This document shows positions 56,615-64,000 of a stretch of DNA of 64,000 nt, piece after piece. Origin of the DNA: JAIVGV01 sp036389335. GTDB lineage: Bacteria > Acidobacteriota > Blastocatellia > Pyrinomonadales > Pyrinomonadaceae. Position 1 is the first letter of the stretch; each line of letters begins with the position of its first letter. The stretch is taken from assembly GCA_036389335.1 (NCBI GenBank), contig DASVQC010000098.1:62001-126000 (forward strand). Reading direction: 5' to 3'. Below the pieces are notes generated by a model, which saw nothing but the letters and a program-made list of their open reading frames with translations, was not told the DNA's origin and did not search any database. Both the position numbers and the translations under genes were made by a program.

Positions 56615-59002
56615 TTACCGGAAGAACGTGACGCGCCCGAAGACGAAGACGAAGTAGCCGATGACGGCGAGCGCGCCGACCAGGATGATCGCCGCGTAGC
56701 CGCGGACGAAGCCCTGCTGAATCTGCCGGGCCGCGGTGCCCAAGCCCCGCATCCCGCGCGCCAAGCCGTTGACCAGCCCGTCGATCACGCCCACGTCAAA
56801 GATTTTCCAGAGCCCCTCGCGCGAGCCCGCCTCGACGGGGTTGATGATCGCGGCGTCGTACAGCTCGTCCACGTAGTACTTGTTCTCCAACAGCCGCGGC
56901 ATTCGCGCGAGCGGGCGCTTCTTGAAGTAAGTCCAGCCGAGCGCGATGCCGGCGAGGCCGACGGCGACCGAGAGGCCCGTGAAGATTCTCTCGCGCGAGA
57001 CCTCCGCCGGATCGTGCGCGTGCTCGCCGGCGGGCGTCGCGCCCGCCTCGCCCTCGCCCACGGACTGCGGCACGGCCCCCTCGTTGCCGTGCGCGGCGGG
57101 CGGACGCGCAGACTCGCCCGCCGCCTGCTCGACGGCGTTCGCGCCGTGCGCCGCCCCGCCGCCGCTTTCGGGGGCGCGCGAGACGACGGGTTCGAGCGTG
57201 CGCTCGAAGTAATTGGGCAGCGCGCCGCCGCTCAAGGCGTAAGGGACGCCGACGAGGCCGCCGACCGCCGAAAGTACGGCGAGCACGACGAGCGGCGCGG
57301 TCATCGTCCAGGGCGACTCGCGCGGCTCGGCGGGCGCGTGGTGATGATCTTCGTGCGCGTCGTCCTCGACGAAATCGTCCTCACCGTCGAGCCCGTGCGC
57401 GGCGTCGTCGTGCGTGTGCTCGTGCGCGTGCGCTTGCGACGGGGCGTGATCGCCGGGCTCGTGGCGCGGCCTGTCGCCCCCCGACGAAGCCAGCGCGTCG
57501 TGCGGCCTGTCGCCCTCGTCGTAGGCGTGCGCGTGGGCCTCGTCGGCCTGCCCGCCCGCGCCTCGCTCGCGGAAACGCTCCGCGCCCCAGAAGGTCATGA
57601 CCATCAGGCGCGTCATGTAGACGGCGGTCAGCCCCGCCGTCAGAGCGGCGACCACCCACAGCACCTTGCCCGCGTGCGCGGGGAAGCCCGCGACGTTCGC
57701 GCTCCACGTCTTCCAGAGGATTTCGTCCTTCGAGAAGAAGCCGGAGAGGAGCGGGAAGCCGCTGATGGCGAGCCAGCCCACGGCCATCGTCGCGAAGGTG
57801 ACGGGCATATATTTCTTCAGGCCGCCCATCCGGCGCATGTCCTGCTCGTGGTGCATCCCGTGGATGACCGAGCCGGAGCCGAGGAAGAGGAGGGCCTTGA
57901 AGAAGGCGTGCGTCATGACGTGGAAGATGGCGGCGACGAACGCGCCGACGCCGCACGCGAGCATCATGTAGCCGAGCTGCGAGACGGTCGAGTAGGCCAA
58001 GACCTTCTTGATGTCGTTCTGCGCGATGCCGATGGTGGCGGCGAAGATGGCGGTCGCCGCGCCGACGACGGCGACGACGAACATCGTCGCGGGCGCGTGC
58101 GAGAAGATCGCGGAGCAGCGCACGATCATGTAGACGCCCGCCGTGACCATCGTCGCGGCGTGGATGAGGGCGGAGACTGGCGTCGGCCCGGCCATCGCGT
58201 CGGGCAGCCAGACGTAGAGCGGTATCTGGGCGCTCTTTCCGGTCGCCCCGATGAACAGGAGCAGCGCGGCGGACGTGACGCCGCCCGCGAACAGCGCGTG
58301 CCACGTGAACGCCTCGACCGGCATCGCGGAGATCAGTTGGAGCGCGCTCTTGACGGGCGCGACCGCCTGGCCGAGCCCGTTAGTTAAATTCGACTTGTCG
58401 AAGAAGCTGATCGAGCCCGTCAGAAAGAAGACGAGCATGATGCCGAGCACCACGCCCCAGTCGCCGACGCGGTTGGCGACGAACGCCTTCTTCGCCGCGT
58501 CGCCCGCCTCCCTGCGATCCGTGTAGTAGCCGATCAAAAGGTAGGAGCAGAGCCCGACGCCCTCCCACCCGACGAACATCAGGAGCAGGTTGTCGGCCAA
58601 AACGAGCGTCAGCATCATGAACATGAACAGGTTCAGGTAGGCGAAGAAGCGGTAGAAGCTCCTGTCGCCGTGCATGTACCCGGTCGCGAACAGGTGTATC
58701 AGGAAGCCGACGAACGTGATGAAGCAGACGTAAATCCCGCTCAACCGATCCATCGCGAACCCGAAGTCGGCGCGGAAAGCCCCCACGTCGAGCCACGTCC
58801 AGAGGTGATCGAAGACCGGCTGCGTGCCGCGGGAGACGAGCACGCCGGGGCTCCCGAACGCGAGGTAGAAGGCGACCAGCGCCGAGACGAGCACCGAGCC
58901 GCACGCCACCGCGCCGACGAACCGCTCGTCGCGCACGCGGCGTCCCACCAGCCAGCAGACGGCGGCCCCGAGGAGCGGCGCGAAGATGATGTAGCGCAAC
59001 AT
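56615..59002 (-). CDS. nuoL: NADH-quinone oxidoreductase subunit L with His-rich insert
   Basis: 795 residues, against about 610 in E. coli. Antiporter-like proton-pumping subunit at the far end of complex I: MDRLSGIYVCFITFVGFLIH, FVGWEGVGLCSYLLIGYY, GATGKSAQIPLYVWLPDAMA, ATMVTAGVYMIVR and LAYSTVSQLGYMMLACG. Two long soluble inserts explain the size. The first (about residues 474-564) has 14 His among many Asp/Glu (AHAHAYDEGD, AHAHEHTHDD, EDHHHAP); the second (about 604-667) is Ala/Gly/Glu-rich with fewer His. The long lateral helix and last membrane helix follow at the C-terminus. The His-rich loop may bind metal ions; this is inference. Confidence 0.95.
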   Translation of the reverse strand: MLRYIIFAPLLGAAVCWLVGRRVRDERFVGAVACGSVLVSALVAFYLAFGSPGVLVSRGTQPVFDHLWTWLDVGAFRADFGFAMDRLSGIYVCFITFVGFLIHLFATGYMHGDRSFYRFFAYLNLFMFMMLTLVLADNLLLMFVGWEGVGLCSYLLIGYYTDRREAGDAAKKAFVANRVGDWGVVLGIMLVFFLTGSISFFDKSNLTNGLGQAVAPVKSALQLISAMPVEAFTWHALFAGGVTSAALLLFIGATGKSAQIPLYVWLPDAMAGPTPVSALIHAATMVTAGVYMIVRCSAIFSHAPATMFVVAVVGAATAIFAATIGIAQNDIKKVLAYSTVSQLGYMMLACGVGAFVAAIFHVMTHAFFKALLFLGSGSVIHGMHHEQDMRRMGGLKKYMPVTFATMAVGWLAISGFPLLSGFFSKDEILWKTWSANVAGFPAHAGKVLWVVAALTAGLTAVYMTRLMVMTFWGAERFRERGAGGQADEAHAHAYDEGDRPHDALASSGGDRPRHEPGDHAPSQAHAHEHTHDDAAHGLDGEDDFVEDDAHEDHHHAPAEPRESPWTMTAPLVVLAVLSAVGGLVGVPYALSGGALPNYFERTLEPVVSRAPESGGGAAHGANAVEQAAGESARPPAAHGNEGAVPQSVGEGEAGATPAGEHAHDPAEVSRERIFTGLSVAVGLAGIALGWTYFKKRPLARMPRLLENKYYVDELYDAAIINPVEAGSREGLWKIFDVGVIDGLVNGLARGMRGLGTAARQIQQGFVRGYAAIILVGALAVIGYFVFVFGRVTFFR

Positions 59003-59117
59003 AGCTGTTAGCTCTTAGCTCTTAGCTCTTAGCAAAACAAAACGATCATTGAAGCTGACACGAAAGATGAATGCCGATCCCTTCCGGCTGAAAGCTAACG
59101 GCTAATCGCTAACAGCT
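59003..59117. repeat. Family C inverted repeat within the nuo run
   Basis: Left arm 59003-59033 repeats AGCTCTT/TTAGCT words; right arm 59094-59117 is gctaacggctaatcgctaac. It fills the 115-base gap between nuoK and nuoL, where genes are otherwise a few bases apart. Confidence 0.85.
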
Positions 59118-59420
59118 TCAGTTCTTCAACACGCTCGCGTCGTCGACGTCGAGCGATTCGCGGTTGCGGAAGACGGCGATGATGATCCCCAGGCCCACAG
59201 CCGCCTCCGCCGCGGCGACCGTCATCACGATGAAGACGAGGAGCTGCCCCGCGGCGTCGCGGAAGTAGCTGGAGAAGGCGACGAGCGAGAGGTTCACGGC
59301 GTTGAGCATCAGCTCGATGCACATGAACATCGAGATCACGTTGCGCTTGATGATGACGCCCGCCACGCCGATGGTGAACAGCATGGCGGAGAGGGCCAGA
59401 TACCACGAGAGCGGGATCAT
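59118..59420 (-). CDS. nuoK: NADH-quinone oxidoreductase subunit K
   Basis: 100 residues, typical length. Three membrane helices: LSWYLALSAMLFTIGVAGVI, NVISMFMCIELMLNAVNLSL with the conserved Glu of the proton path (CIELMLNAVN), and FIVMTVAAAEAAVGLGIII with the second conserved Glu. Complex I membrane arm. It starts 2 bases after the nuoJ stop, and a palindrome separates it from nuoL. Confidence 0.95.
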   Translation of the reverse strand: MIPLSWYLALSAMLFTIGVAGVIIKRNVISMFMCIELMLNAVNLSLVAFSSYFRDAAGQLLVFIVMTVAAAEAAVGLGIIIAVFRNRESLDVDDASVLKN

Positions 59421-59422
59421 CT

Positions 59423-60139
59423 CTAGTCTCTCTCCCTCCGGTGCGGCGTGTCGGCCAGCCCCATCGCGCCCTCCGCCTCGGCGGTCGTGCGCGTGACGAC
59501 GGGCGTCGCGTCCGACTGATCCGCGCCCGCGAGCGCGTGGCGCGGCAGCGACTGCGCGCCGGGGACGACCACGTCGGTCGGGCGCAGCACTTCGGCGCGG
59601 CGCGCGAGCGTCATCGCCCCGACGATGGCCATCAGGATCAGGAGCGACGTGATCTCGAACGGCAGCAGGTACGTGGTGAACAGCCCCGCGCCGATGTTGG
59701 CGGTCAGCCCGGTGTTGGCGGGCGCGGCGGCGTTGGCGCGCTCCGGCCCGGCGTCGTGCACGAAGTAGAGGATGAACGCCACTTCGGCGAAGAGGACGGC
59801 GGCGAGCGCGACCGCCGTCGGCACGAGGTAGCGCAGGCGCAAGGGCCTCCGCTCCTCGTCCTCCACGTTCAGGAGCATGATGACGAAGACGACGAGCACC
59901 ATGATCGCGCCCGCGTAGACGATGACCTGCACGGCGGCGATGAAGGGCGCGGCGAGCAAAATATAGAGGCCCGCGAGCGAGAGGAAGACGAAGACGAGCG
60001 AGATCGCGCAGTAGAGCGGGTTGCGCTGCGTGACGAGCGAGACCGCCGCGCCGACGGCGACGAGGAAGAGCACGCCGAAGAGCATCTCGTCGGCGTAATC
60101 GGCGAACGCGCCCACCGTGTTTGTCAGCAGTCCGAACAT
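59423..60139 (-). CDS. nuoJ: NADH-quinone oxidoreductase subunit J
   Basis: 238 residues. Five membrane helices typical of NuoJ, e.g. FLSLAGLYILLAAPFIAAVQ and VIVYAGAIMVLVVFVIMLL, the latter with the conserved YAGA segment. A longer C-terminal soluble tail than common (about 60 residues, RAEVLRPTDVVVPGAQSLPR onward). Complex I membrane arm. Stop is 2 bases from the nuoK start and the start is 26 bases from the nuoH stop, with no room for nuoI between. Confidence 0.93.
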   Translation of the reverse strand: MFGLLTNTVGAFADYADEMLFGVLFLVAVGAAVSLVTQRNPLYCAISLVFVFLSLAGLYILLAAPFIAAVQVIVYAGAIMVLVVFVIMLLNVEDEERRPLRLRYLVPTAVALAAVLFAEVAFILYFVHDAGPERANAAAPANTGLTANIGAGLFTTYLLPFEITSLLILMAIVGAMTLARRAEVLRPTDVVVPGAQSLPRHALAGADQSDATPVVTRTTAEAEGAMGLADTPHRRERD

Positions 60140-60165
60140 AGGGTCAGAGTGTCGGGGCGCGCGCC

Positions 60166-61215
60166 TCAGCGGCCCGCCGCCGCGCCCCCCATCCAGAAGT
60201 AGTAGACGGTCGCCGTCAGCACGACGTTCAGGATCGCCGCCGGGAGCAGGAACTTCCAGCCGAAGTTCATCAGCTGATCGAAGCGGAAGCGCGGCAGCGT
60301 GCCGCGAATCCAGATGTAGAGGAACAGGAAGAAGAAGACCTTCGCCAGGAAATAGAAGACGCCGAGGAAGGGGAGCTGCGCCACGCCCGGCCCGTTCCAG
60401 CCGCCGAGGAAGAGCGTCGTCGCCAGCACCGAGACGGTGAGCATGTTGACGTACTCGGCCATGAAGAAGAGCGCGAACTTCAACGCGGAGTACTCGGTGT
60501 GGAAGCCCGCGACGAGCTCCGTCTCCGCCTCGGGGAGATCGAACGGCACGCGGTTCGTCTCCGCGATGGCCGAGATCAGGTAGACGACGAAGCCGAGCGG
60601 CTGGTAGATGATGTTCCAGTGCAGCCCGGCCCAGCCCGACTGCTGCTCGACGATCTGGTAGAGATCGAGCGAGCCCGACATCATGACGACGCCGACGAGC
60701 CCGAGGCCCAGAGACAGCTCGTAGGAGATGAGCTGCGCCGCCGCGCGCAGGCCGCCGAGCAGCGCGTACTTCGAGTTCGACGACCAGCCGGCGAGCGCGA
60801 CGCCGTAAACGCCGACGGACGTGATCGCCAGCACGTAGAGGAGCGCCACGTCGAACTGCGCGATGGTCAAACGCACGGGGCCGAGGAAGGGGAGCGCCAC
60901 GTCCGGCCCGAACGGGTAGACGATCATCGACATCAGCGCGGCGGTGATGGCGATGACGGGCGCGAGGAAGTAGACGAAGCGCGTCGACTTGTCGGGCGTG
61001 ATCTCCTCTTTGAAGATGAACTTGAGCAGGTCGGCGAAGGGCTGGAAGACGCCGCCCGGCCCCACGCGGTTCGGCCCCAGCCGCCCCTGTATGAACCCCA
61101 GCACGCGCCGCTCGGCGAGCACCACGTAGGCCACGATCATCAGCACCACGATGAACGTCACGTTGATCGCGACGAACTTCCCGAGCGCGTAGATGTAAGG
61201 GTTATTCCAGTCCAT
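60166..61215 (-). CDS. nuoH: NADH-quinone oxidoreductase subunit H
   Basis: 349 residues. Eight-helix quinone-site subunit that joins the membrane and peripheral arms. Signature parts: ERRVLGFIQGRLGPNRVGP, PFADLLKFIFKEEITP, AISEINRVPFDLPEAE-type motif (here AIAETNRVPFDLPEAE) and YSALKFALFFMAEYVNM. Usually followed by nuoI; here nuoJ comes next. Confidence 0.95.
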   Translation of the reverse strand: MDWNNPYIYALGKFVAINVTFIVVLMIVAYVVLAERRVLGFIQGRLGPNRVGPGGVFQPFADLLKFIFKEEITPDKSTRFVYFLAPVIAITAALMSMIVYPFGPDVALPFLGPVRLTIAQFDVALLYVLAITSVGVYGVALAGWSSNSKYALLGGLRAAAQLISYELSLGLGLVGVVMMSGSLDLYQIVEQQSGWAGLHWNIIYQPLGFVVYLISAIAETNRVPFDLPEAETELVAGFHTEYSALKFALFFMAEYVNMLTVSVLATTLFLGGWNGPGVAQLPFLGVFYFLAKVFFFLFLYIWIRGTLPRFRFDQLMNFGWKFLLPAAILNVVLTATVYYFWMGGAAAGR

Positions 61216-61224
61216 AACTCAAAC

Positions 61225-61308
61225 GATGAAGTAGGAACAATGAACGATGAACTGAAAGGCAAGTGCTTTACTCCGTCGTTCGTCGTTCCGCGTTCACACT
61301 TCCTCTTC
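61225..61308. repeat. Imperfect inverted repeat of GAACGATGAAC words
   Basis: Left part repeats gaacaatgaacgatgaac (61235-61252); right part has ttcgtcgttccgcgttca (61279-61296). It fills most of the 91-base gap between nuoH and nuoG. It is built like the other palindromes here, from iterated short words. Confidence 0.6.
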
Positions 61309-63604
61309 AGTCTCCCGCCGCCGCGACCGTCGCGCGGCGGAGGCTGCGATCCACGGTCAGCTGGTAGAGCGGCGAGACCAGAACGGTCGGCGGCTTCGGG
61401 TTGCCCGCGTCGAGCAGGTGGAACTGCGGCGTCTTGCCGGTGAGCGTGCCCGGCTTGAACAGCTCGTGCCCGACCGCGGGCGTCCACGCCTGCTTGTCCC
61501 CGGCAACGACGAACGACTCGACGCGCCGCCGCAGCGTCAGCGAGTGCCCCGACACGTCGCGCCCTGCGGTGACTTCGTGCTTGGCCTGCACCGGGTTGCT
61601 CTCGTCCTTGAGCGCGGGGTAGCGCATCCCCGCGTAGGCGGCCACGTTTTGCGCGATGTCGGAGAAGAGTCGGCTGGCCGACAGCTCGTAGCCGAACTCG
61701 GTGCCCATCGCGCGCGCGATCTGGTCGGTGATCATCCAGTCGGGGCGCGACTGGTGGACGGGCGGGATCGACTGCCGCACGCGCTGCACCTGACCGGAGT
61801 TGTTCGTGAACGTCCCGTCCACCTCGGCGAACGAGGCGGCGGGCAGCACCACGTCGGCGTGGCGCGTCGTCTCGGTCTCGAACAGCTCCTGCACGACGAG
61901 GAAGTCGAGCCGCGCGAGGGCCTCGGGGTGCGCGGCCAACTGGCGGGGCAGGAAGCTCCCCGCCGCGTAGAGCGTGCGGATCGAGTCGCCGCAGGCGGCG
62001 AGCATCTGCGCGGCGTCAAGGCGTCCGCCCATCAGGCCGAGGTCGTGTACGCCGACGCTGTTGTTGAAGAGCGGCAGCGGGTGGAACAGGAAGCGGCGGC
62101 CCTCGCGCGCGCCGAAGGCGGCGGGCAGTTGCGCCAAGACGGCCTGCGCCGCGCCGCTCAGCTCGCCGCCGAACATGACGACCACGTCGCCCTCGGTCTC
62201 TTCAACCGCGCGCCGCGCGTCGGCGAGCGCGAGCGCGTCGACGCCGAGTTTGCCAGCCGCCGCGTCGGCGTTGCCCGCGTCAGCGAGGGCGAAGACGACG
62301 GCGTCCTCCGTCCCGCTGTTGACGTGTAGGAACTGCGCCGCCTGCTCCTTGAGGCGGATCGGCACGCTGTTGAAGATGACGAGCCGCGCCCCGCCGTTCC
62401 GCACGGCCTGCCGAATCTGCTTGCCCGTCAGCGGCTGCAACTCTTCCGGCTCGCCGCCGATGAGCAGGATGGTCTTGGCGTGGCGGATGTCCTTGTGCGT
62501 CGCGAGCGGCGCGCCGAGGTTCTGGAAGAAGGGCGCGAGCGAGAAGGCGTCGGTCGCGGTGTAATTTTCAGTGCCTACGACTTCGCGCGCGAAGCGCAGC
62601 ATCGCGTAGTTCGCCTCGTTAGTGAGTCTGGGGCTGCCCGCGACGCCGAAGCCCGCGCCGCCGTAAGCGGAGCGCGCCGCCTCGAAGCCTTCGGTGACGT
62701 AGTGCAGCGCCTCGTCCCACGTCGCGGGGACGAGCCTGCCGCCCTTCTTGTAGCGGATCATGGGCGTCTTGATCCGCTCCTCGTGGTTGACGAAGGGGTG
62801 CGCGAAGCGCCCCTTGATGCAGAGGAACTCGCCGTTGATGCCCTCGACGTAGCGGTCGCGCGCCACCGAGCGCATCACCTCGCCCGCGCGGCTCCCGAGA
62901 GACATCTGGCAGCCGTCGGAGCAGAACGTGCAGGTCGTCACCGTCTGCGAAAGCTCCCACGGTCGCGCCTGATGGCGGTAGGTCGCGTCGAGGAGCGTGC
63001 CCGTGGGGCAGACCTCTATGCAGTTGCCGCACTGCGAGCAGTTGAGCCAGCCGTCGTAGGTGCCGATGACGGTGTTGACGCCGCGCCCGCCCGCCTCGAT
63101 GGCGTCCTCGCCCATCCACTCGTCGCAGACCCTCGTGCAGCGTTTGCAGAGGATGCACCGCTGCGAGTCGTTGGCGACGATGGGGCTGAGGAACTTTTCG
63201 GGGAAGGCGTTCTTCTTCTCGCGGAAGCGTTCCTCCAAGCCGCCCCAGTCGAAGACCATCTCCTGAAGTTCGCACTCGCCGCCGCGGTCGCAGACCGGGC
63301 AGTCGAGCGGGTGGTTGGCGAGCAGGAACTCGACCATGCCGCGCCGCGCCTTCTCGATCTCCTCGCTCTCGGTGGTGACGATCATGCCGTCCGTGCAGGT
63401 GATCGTGCAGGAGGTCTGCAGCTTCGGCATCTTCTCGACGCGCACCAGGCACATCCGGCAGGAGGCTTGCAGCGCGAGGTCCGCGTAGTAGCAGAACGAC
63501 GGGACGGCGTGCCCCTGCTCGCGGCACACGTCGATCAGGCGCGCGCCCTTCGCGACCTGACAGTCCTGACCGTTGACCGTGACTTTGATTAACTCTTGCG
63601 ACAT
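61307..63604 (-). CDS. nuoG: NADH-quinone oxidoreductase subunit G
   Basis: 765 residues. Largest subunit of the peripheral arm. N-terminal 2Fe-2S ferredoxin (FCYYADLALQASCRMCLV with Cys further on in LQTSC), the His-Cys3 cluster motif HPLDCPVCDRGGECELQ, two 4Fe-4S motifs (CILCKRCTRVC and CSQCGNCIEVCP) and a molybdopterin-oxidoreductase-type cluster CTFCSDGCQMSLG. The long C-terminal domain is the inactive molybdopterin-oxidoreductase fold. Transfers electrons from NADH/FMN toward the quinone. Transcribed just after nuoF. Confidence 0.95.
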   Translation of the reverse strand: MSQELIKVTVNGQDCQVAKGARLIDVCREQGHAVPSFCYYADLALQASCRMCLVRVEKMPKLQTSCTITCTDGMIVTTESEEIEKARRGMVEFLLANHPLDCPVCDRGGECELQEMVFDWGGLEERFREKKNAFPEKFLSPIVANDSQRCILCKRCTRVCDEWMGEDAIEAGGRGVNTVIGTYDGWLNCSQCGNCIEVCPTGTLLDATYRHQARPWELSQTVTTCTFCSDGCQMSLGSRAGEVMRSVARDRYVEGINGEFLCIKGRFAHPFVNHEERIKTPMIRYKKGGRLVPATWDEALHYVTEGFEAARSAYGGAGFGVAGSPRLTNEANYAMLRFAREVVGTENYTATDAFSLAPFFQNLGAPLATHKDIRHAKTILLIGGEPEELQPLTGKQIRQAVRNGGARLVIFNSVPIRLKEQAAQFLHVNSGTEDAVVFALADAGNADAAAGKLGVDALALADARRAVEETEGDVVVMFGGELSGAAQAVLAQLPAAFGAREGRRFLFHPLPLFNNSVGVHDLGLMGGRLDAAQMLAACGDSIRTLYAAGSFLPRQLAAHPEALARLDFLVVQELFETETTRHADVVLPAASFAEVDGTFTNNSGQVQRVRQSIPPVHQSRPDWMITDQIARAMGTEFGYELSASRLFSDIAQNVAAYAGMRYPALKDESNPVQAKHEVTAGRDVSGHSLTLRRRVESFVVAGDKQAWTPAVGHELFKPGTLTGKTPQFHLLDAGNPKPPTVLVSPLYQLTVDRSLRRATVAAAGD

Positions 63605-63696
63605 AAAAGTGTCCGACTAATAACCCGCCGATTGAATCGCGTCTCGTTCATCCCCGCGGCCACGTCACGCCCGCCGGCACGGGCGCGCCGTGTTGC

Positions 63697-64000
63697 TCAA
63701 GCCGTCGGCAGCGCCTCGCCCGCCGCGCCGTGCGACGCCGCGGCGGCGGAGGAGGTCGTGCCGACGACGGCGCGCTCCGCGATCCCCTGCAAGTGCCTGC
63801 GGAAGTCTTCGGGGAACTTCTTGATCGCCGACTGGATGGGCCACGCGGCGGCGTCGCCGAGCGGGCAGAAAGATTTGCCCTCGATGTTGTCGCAGAGGTC
63901 GAGCAGCAGTTGCGCGTCGTCGGGTTGGCCCTCGCCTCTGGCGATGCGCTTGAAGACCTTGACGAGCCAGTCCGTGCCCTCGCGGCAGGGCGTGCACCAG
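63697..64000 (-). CDS. nuoF: NADH-quinone oxidoreductase subunit F, C-terminal part
   Basis: Only the last 101 codons are inside the window; the gene continues to the right. The visible part reads CTPCREGTDWLVKVF, GQPDDAQLLLDLCDNIEGKS and FCPLGDAAAWPIQSAIKKFP, with the Cys ligands of the N3 4Fe-4S cluster typical of the NuoF end. The stop is at 63697-63699. A 92-base gap without apparent features separates it from nuoG. NuoF carries FMN and the NADH site. Confidence 0.93.
   Translation of the reverse strand, partial: WCTPCREGTDWLVKVFKRIARGEGQPDDAQLLLDLCDNIEGKSFCPLGDAAAWPIQSAIKKFPEDFRRHLQGIAERAVVGTTSSAAAASHGAAGEALPTA

Noticed and set aside
55496..58387. A 963-codon plus-strand open frame opposite nuoM and nuoL
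   Set aside because: Low-complexity Arg/Asp/Glu translation; the minus strand holds clear complex I subunits.
61307..63604. Formate dehydrogenase or nitrate reductase catalytic subunit
   Set aside because: The N-terminal 2Fe-2S and His-Cys3 motifs and the position between nuoF and nuoH identify NuoG; the molybdopterin fold is the known inactive one.

Overview
The window is GC-rich, densely coded bacterial chromosome. No rRNA, tRNA or phylogenetic marker is present, so the host can only be inferred. I favour an Acidobacteriota-type soil or sediment bacterium. The reasons are System II (ResB/CcsA) cytochrome c maturation, abundant multiheme cytochromes, a carboxypeptidase-regulatory-domain outer-membrane barrel, and intergenic palindromes built from short iterated words. 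That is inference.

Layout. 1-8.2 kb (mostly minus strand): a retropepsin-like protease cut by the window edge, a lipoprotein, then a catabolic run of hydantoinase/dihydropyrimidinase, class III aminotransferase and aldehyde dehydrogenase. This run is interrupted by an AT-rich Mrr-like nuclease gene and a MazF-type toxin-antitoxin pair whose toxin is frameshifted. 8.4-12.7 kb (plus): acyl-CoA synthetase, a secreted protein with a Cys-containing C-terminal motif, and an exported M20 amidohydrolase. 12.9-16.4 kb (plus): a three-gene operon of a ferritin-like protein with a nine-Cys bufferin-like tail, a DUF692/MNIO enzyme and a DUF2063 partner. This looks like a peptide-modification system whose substrate is fused to an enzyme, and it is the most novel unit here. 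16.6-19.9 kb: amino-acid ABC transporter and a ferredoxin/metallo-beta-lactamase fusion.

20-44 kb is a c-type cytochrome island. It holds a decaheme cytochrome with an LVIVD-type repeat region next to an outer-membrane barrel, a secreted tandem GlcG-domain protein, and ResB/CcsA flanked by two related TPR proteins. It continues with two roughly nine-heme cytochromes, a tetraheme cytochrome, a lipoprotein, a membrane Fe-S/FAD oxidoreductase, an FHA-domain heptaheme cytochrome and a protein joining cyclic-nucleotide-binding domains to ferredoxin domains and a membrane module. Together these suggest an undescribed, signal-gated electron-transfer chain between quinone or NAD(P)H and periplasmic or extracellular partners.

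44.2-47.8 kb: ECF sigma factor, zinc-finger anti-sigma factor and a DegS/HtrA-like PDZ protein whose catalytic triad appears lost. 48-53.2 kb: circularly permuted ATP-grasp enzyme, PilZ protein, YbdK-type carboxylate-amine ligase, class I glutamine amidotransferase and two unknown proteins. 53.3-64 kb (minus): respiratory complex I genes nuoF(partial)-G-H-J-K-L-M-N, with nuoI absent between H and J and a His-rich insert in NuoL.

At least six families of intergenic inverted repeats recur through the window.
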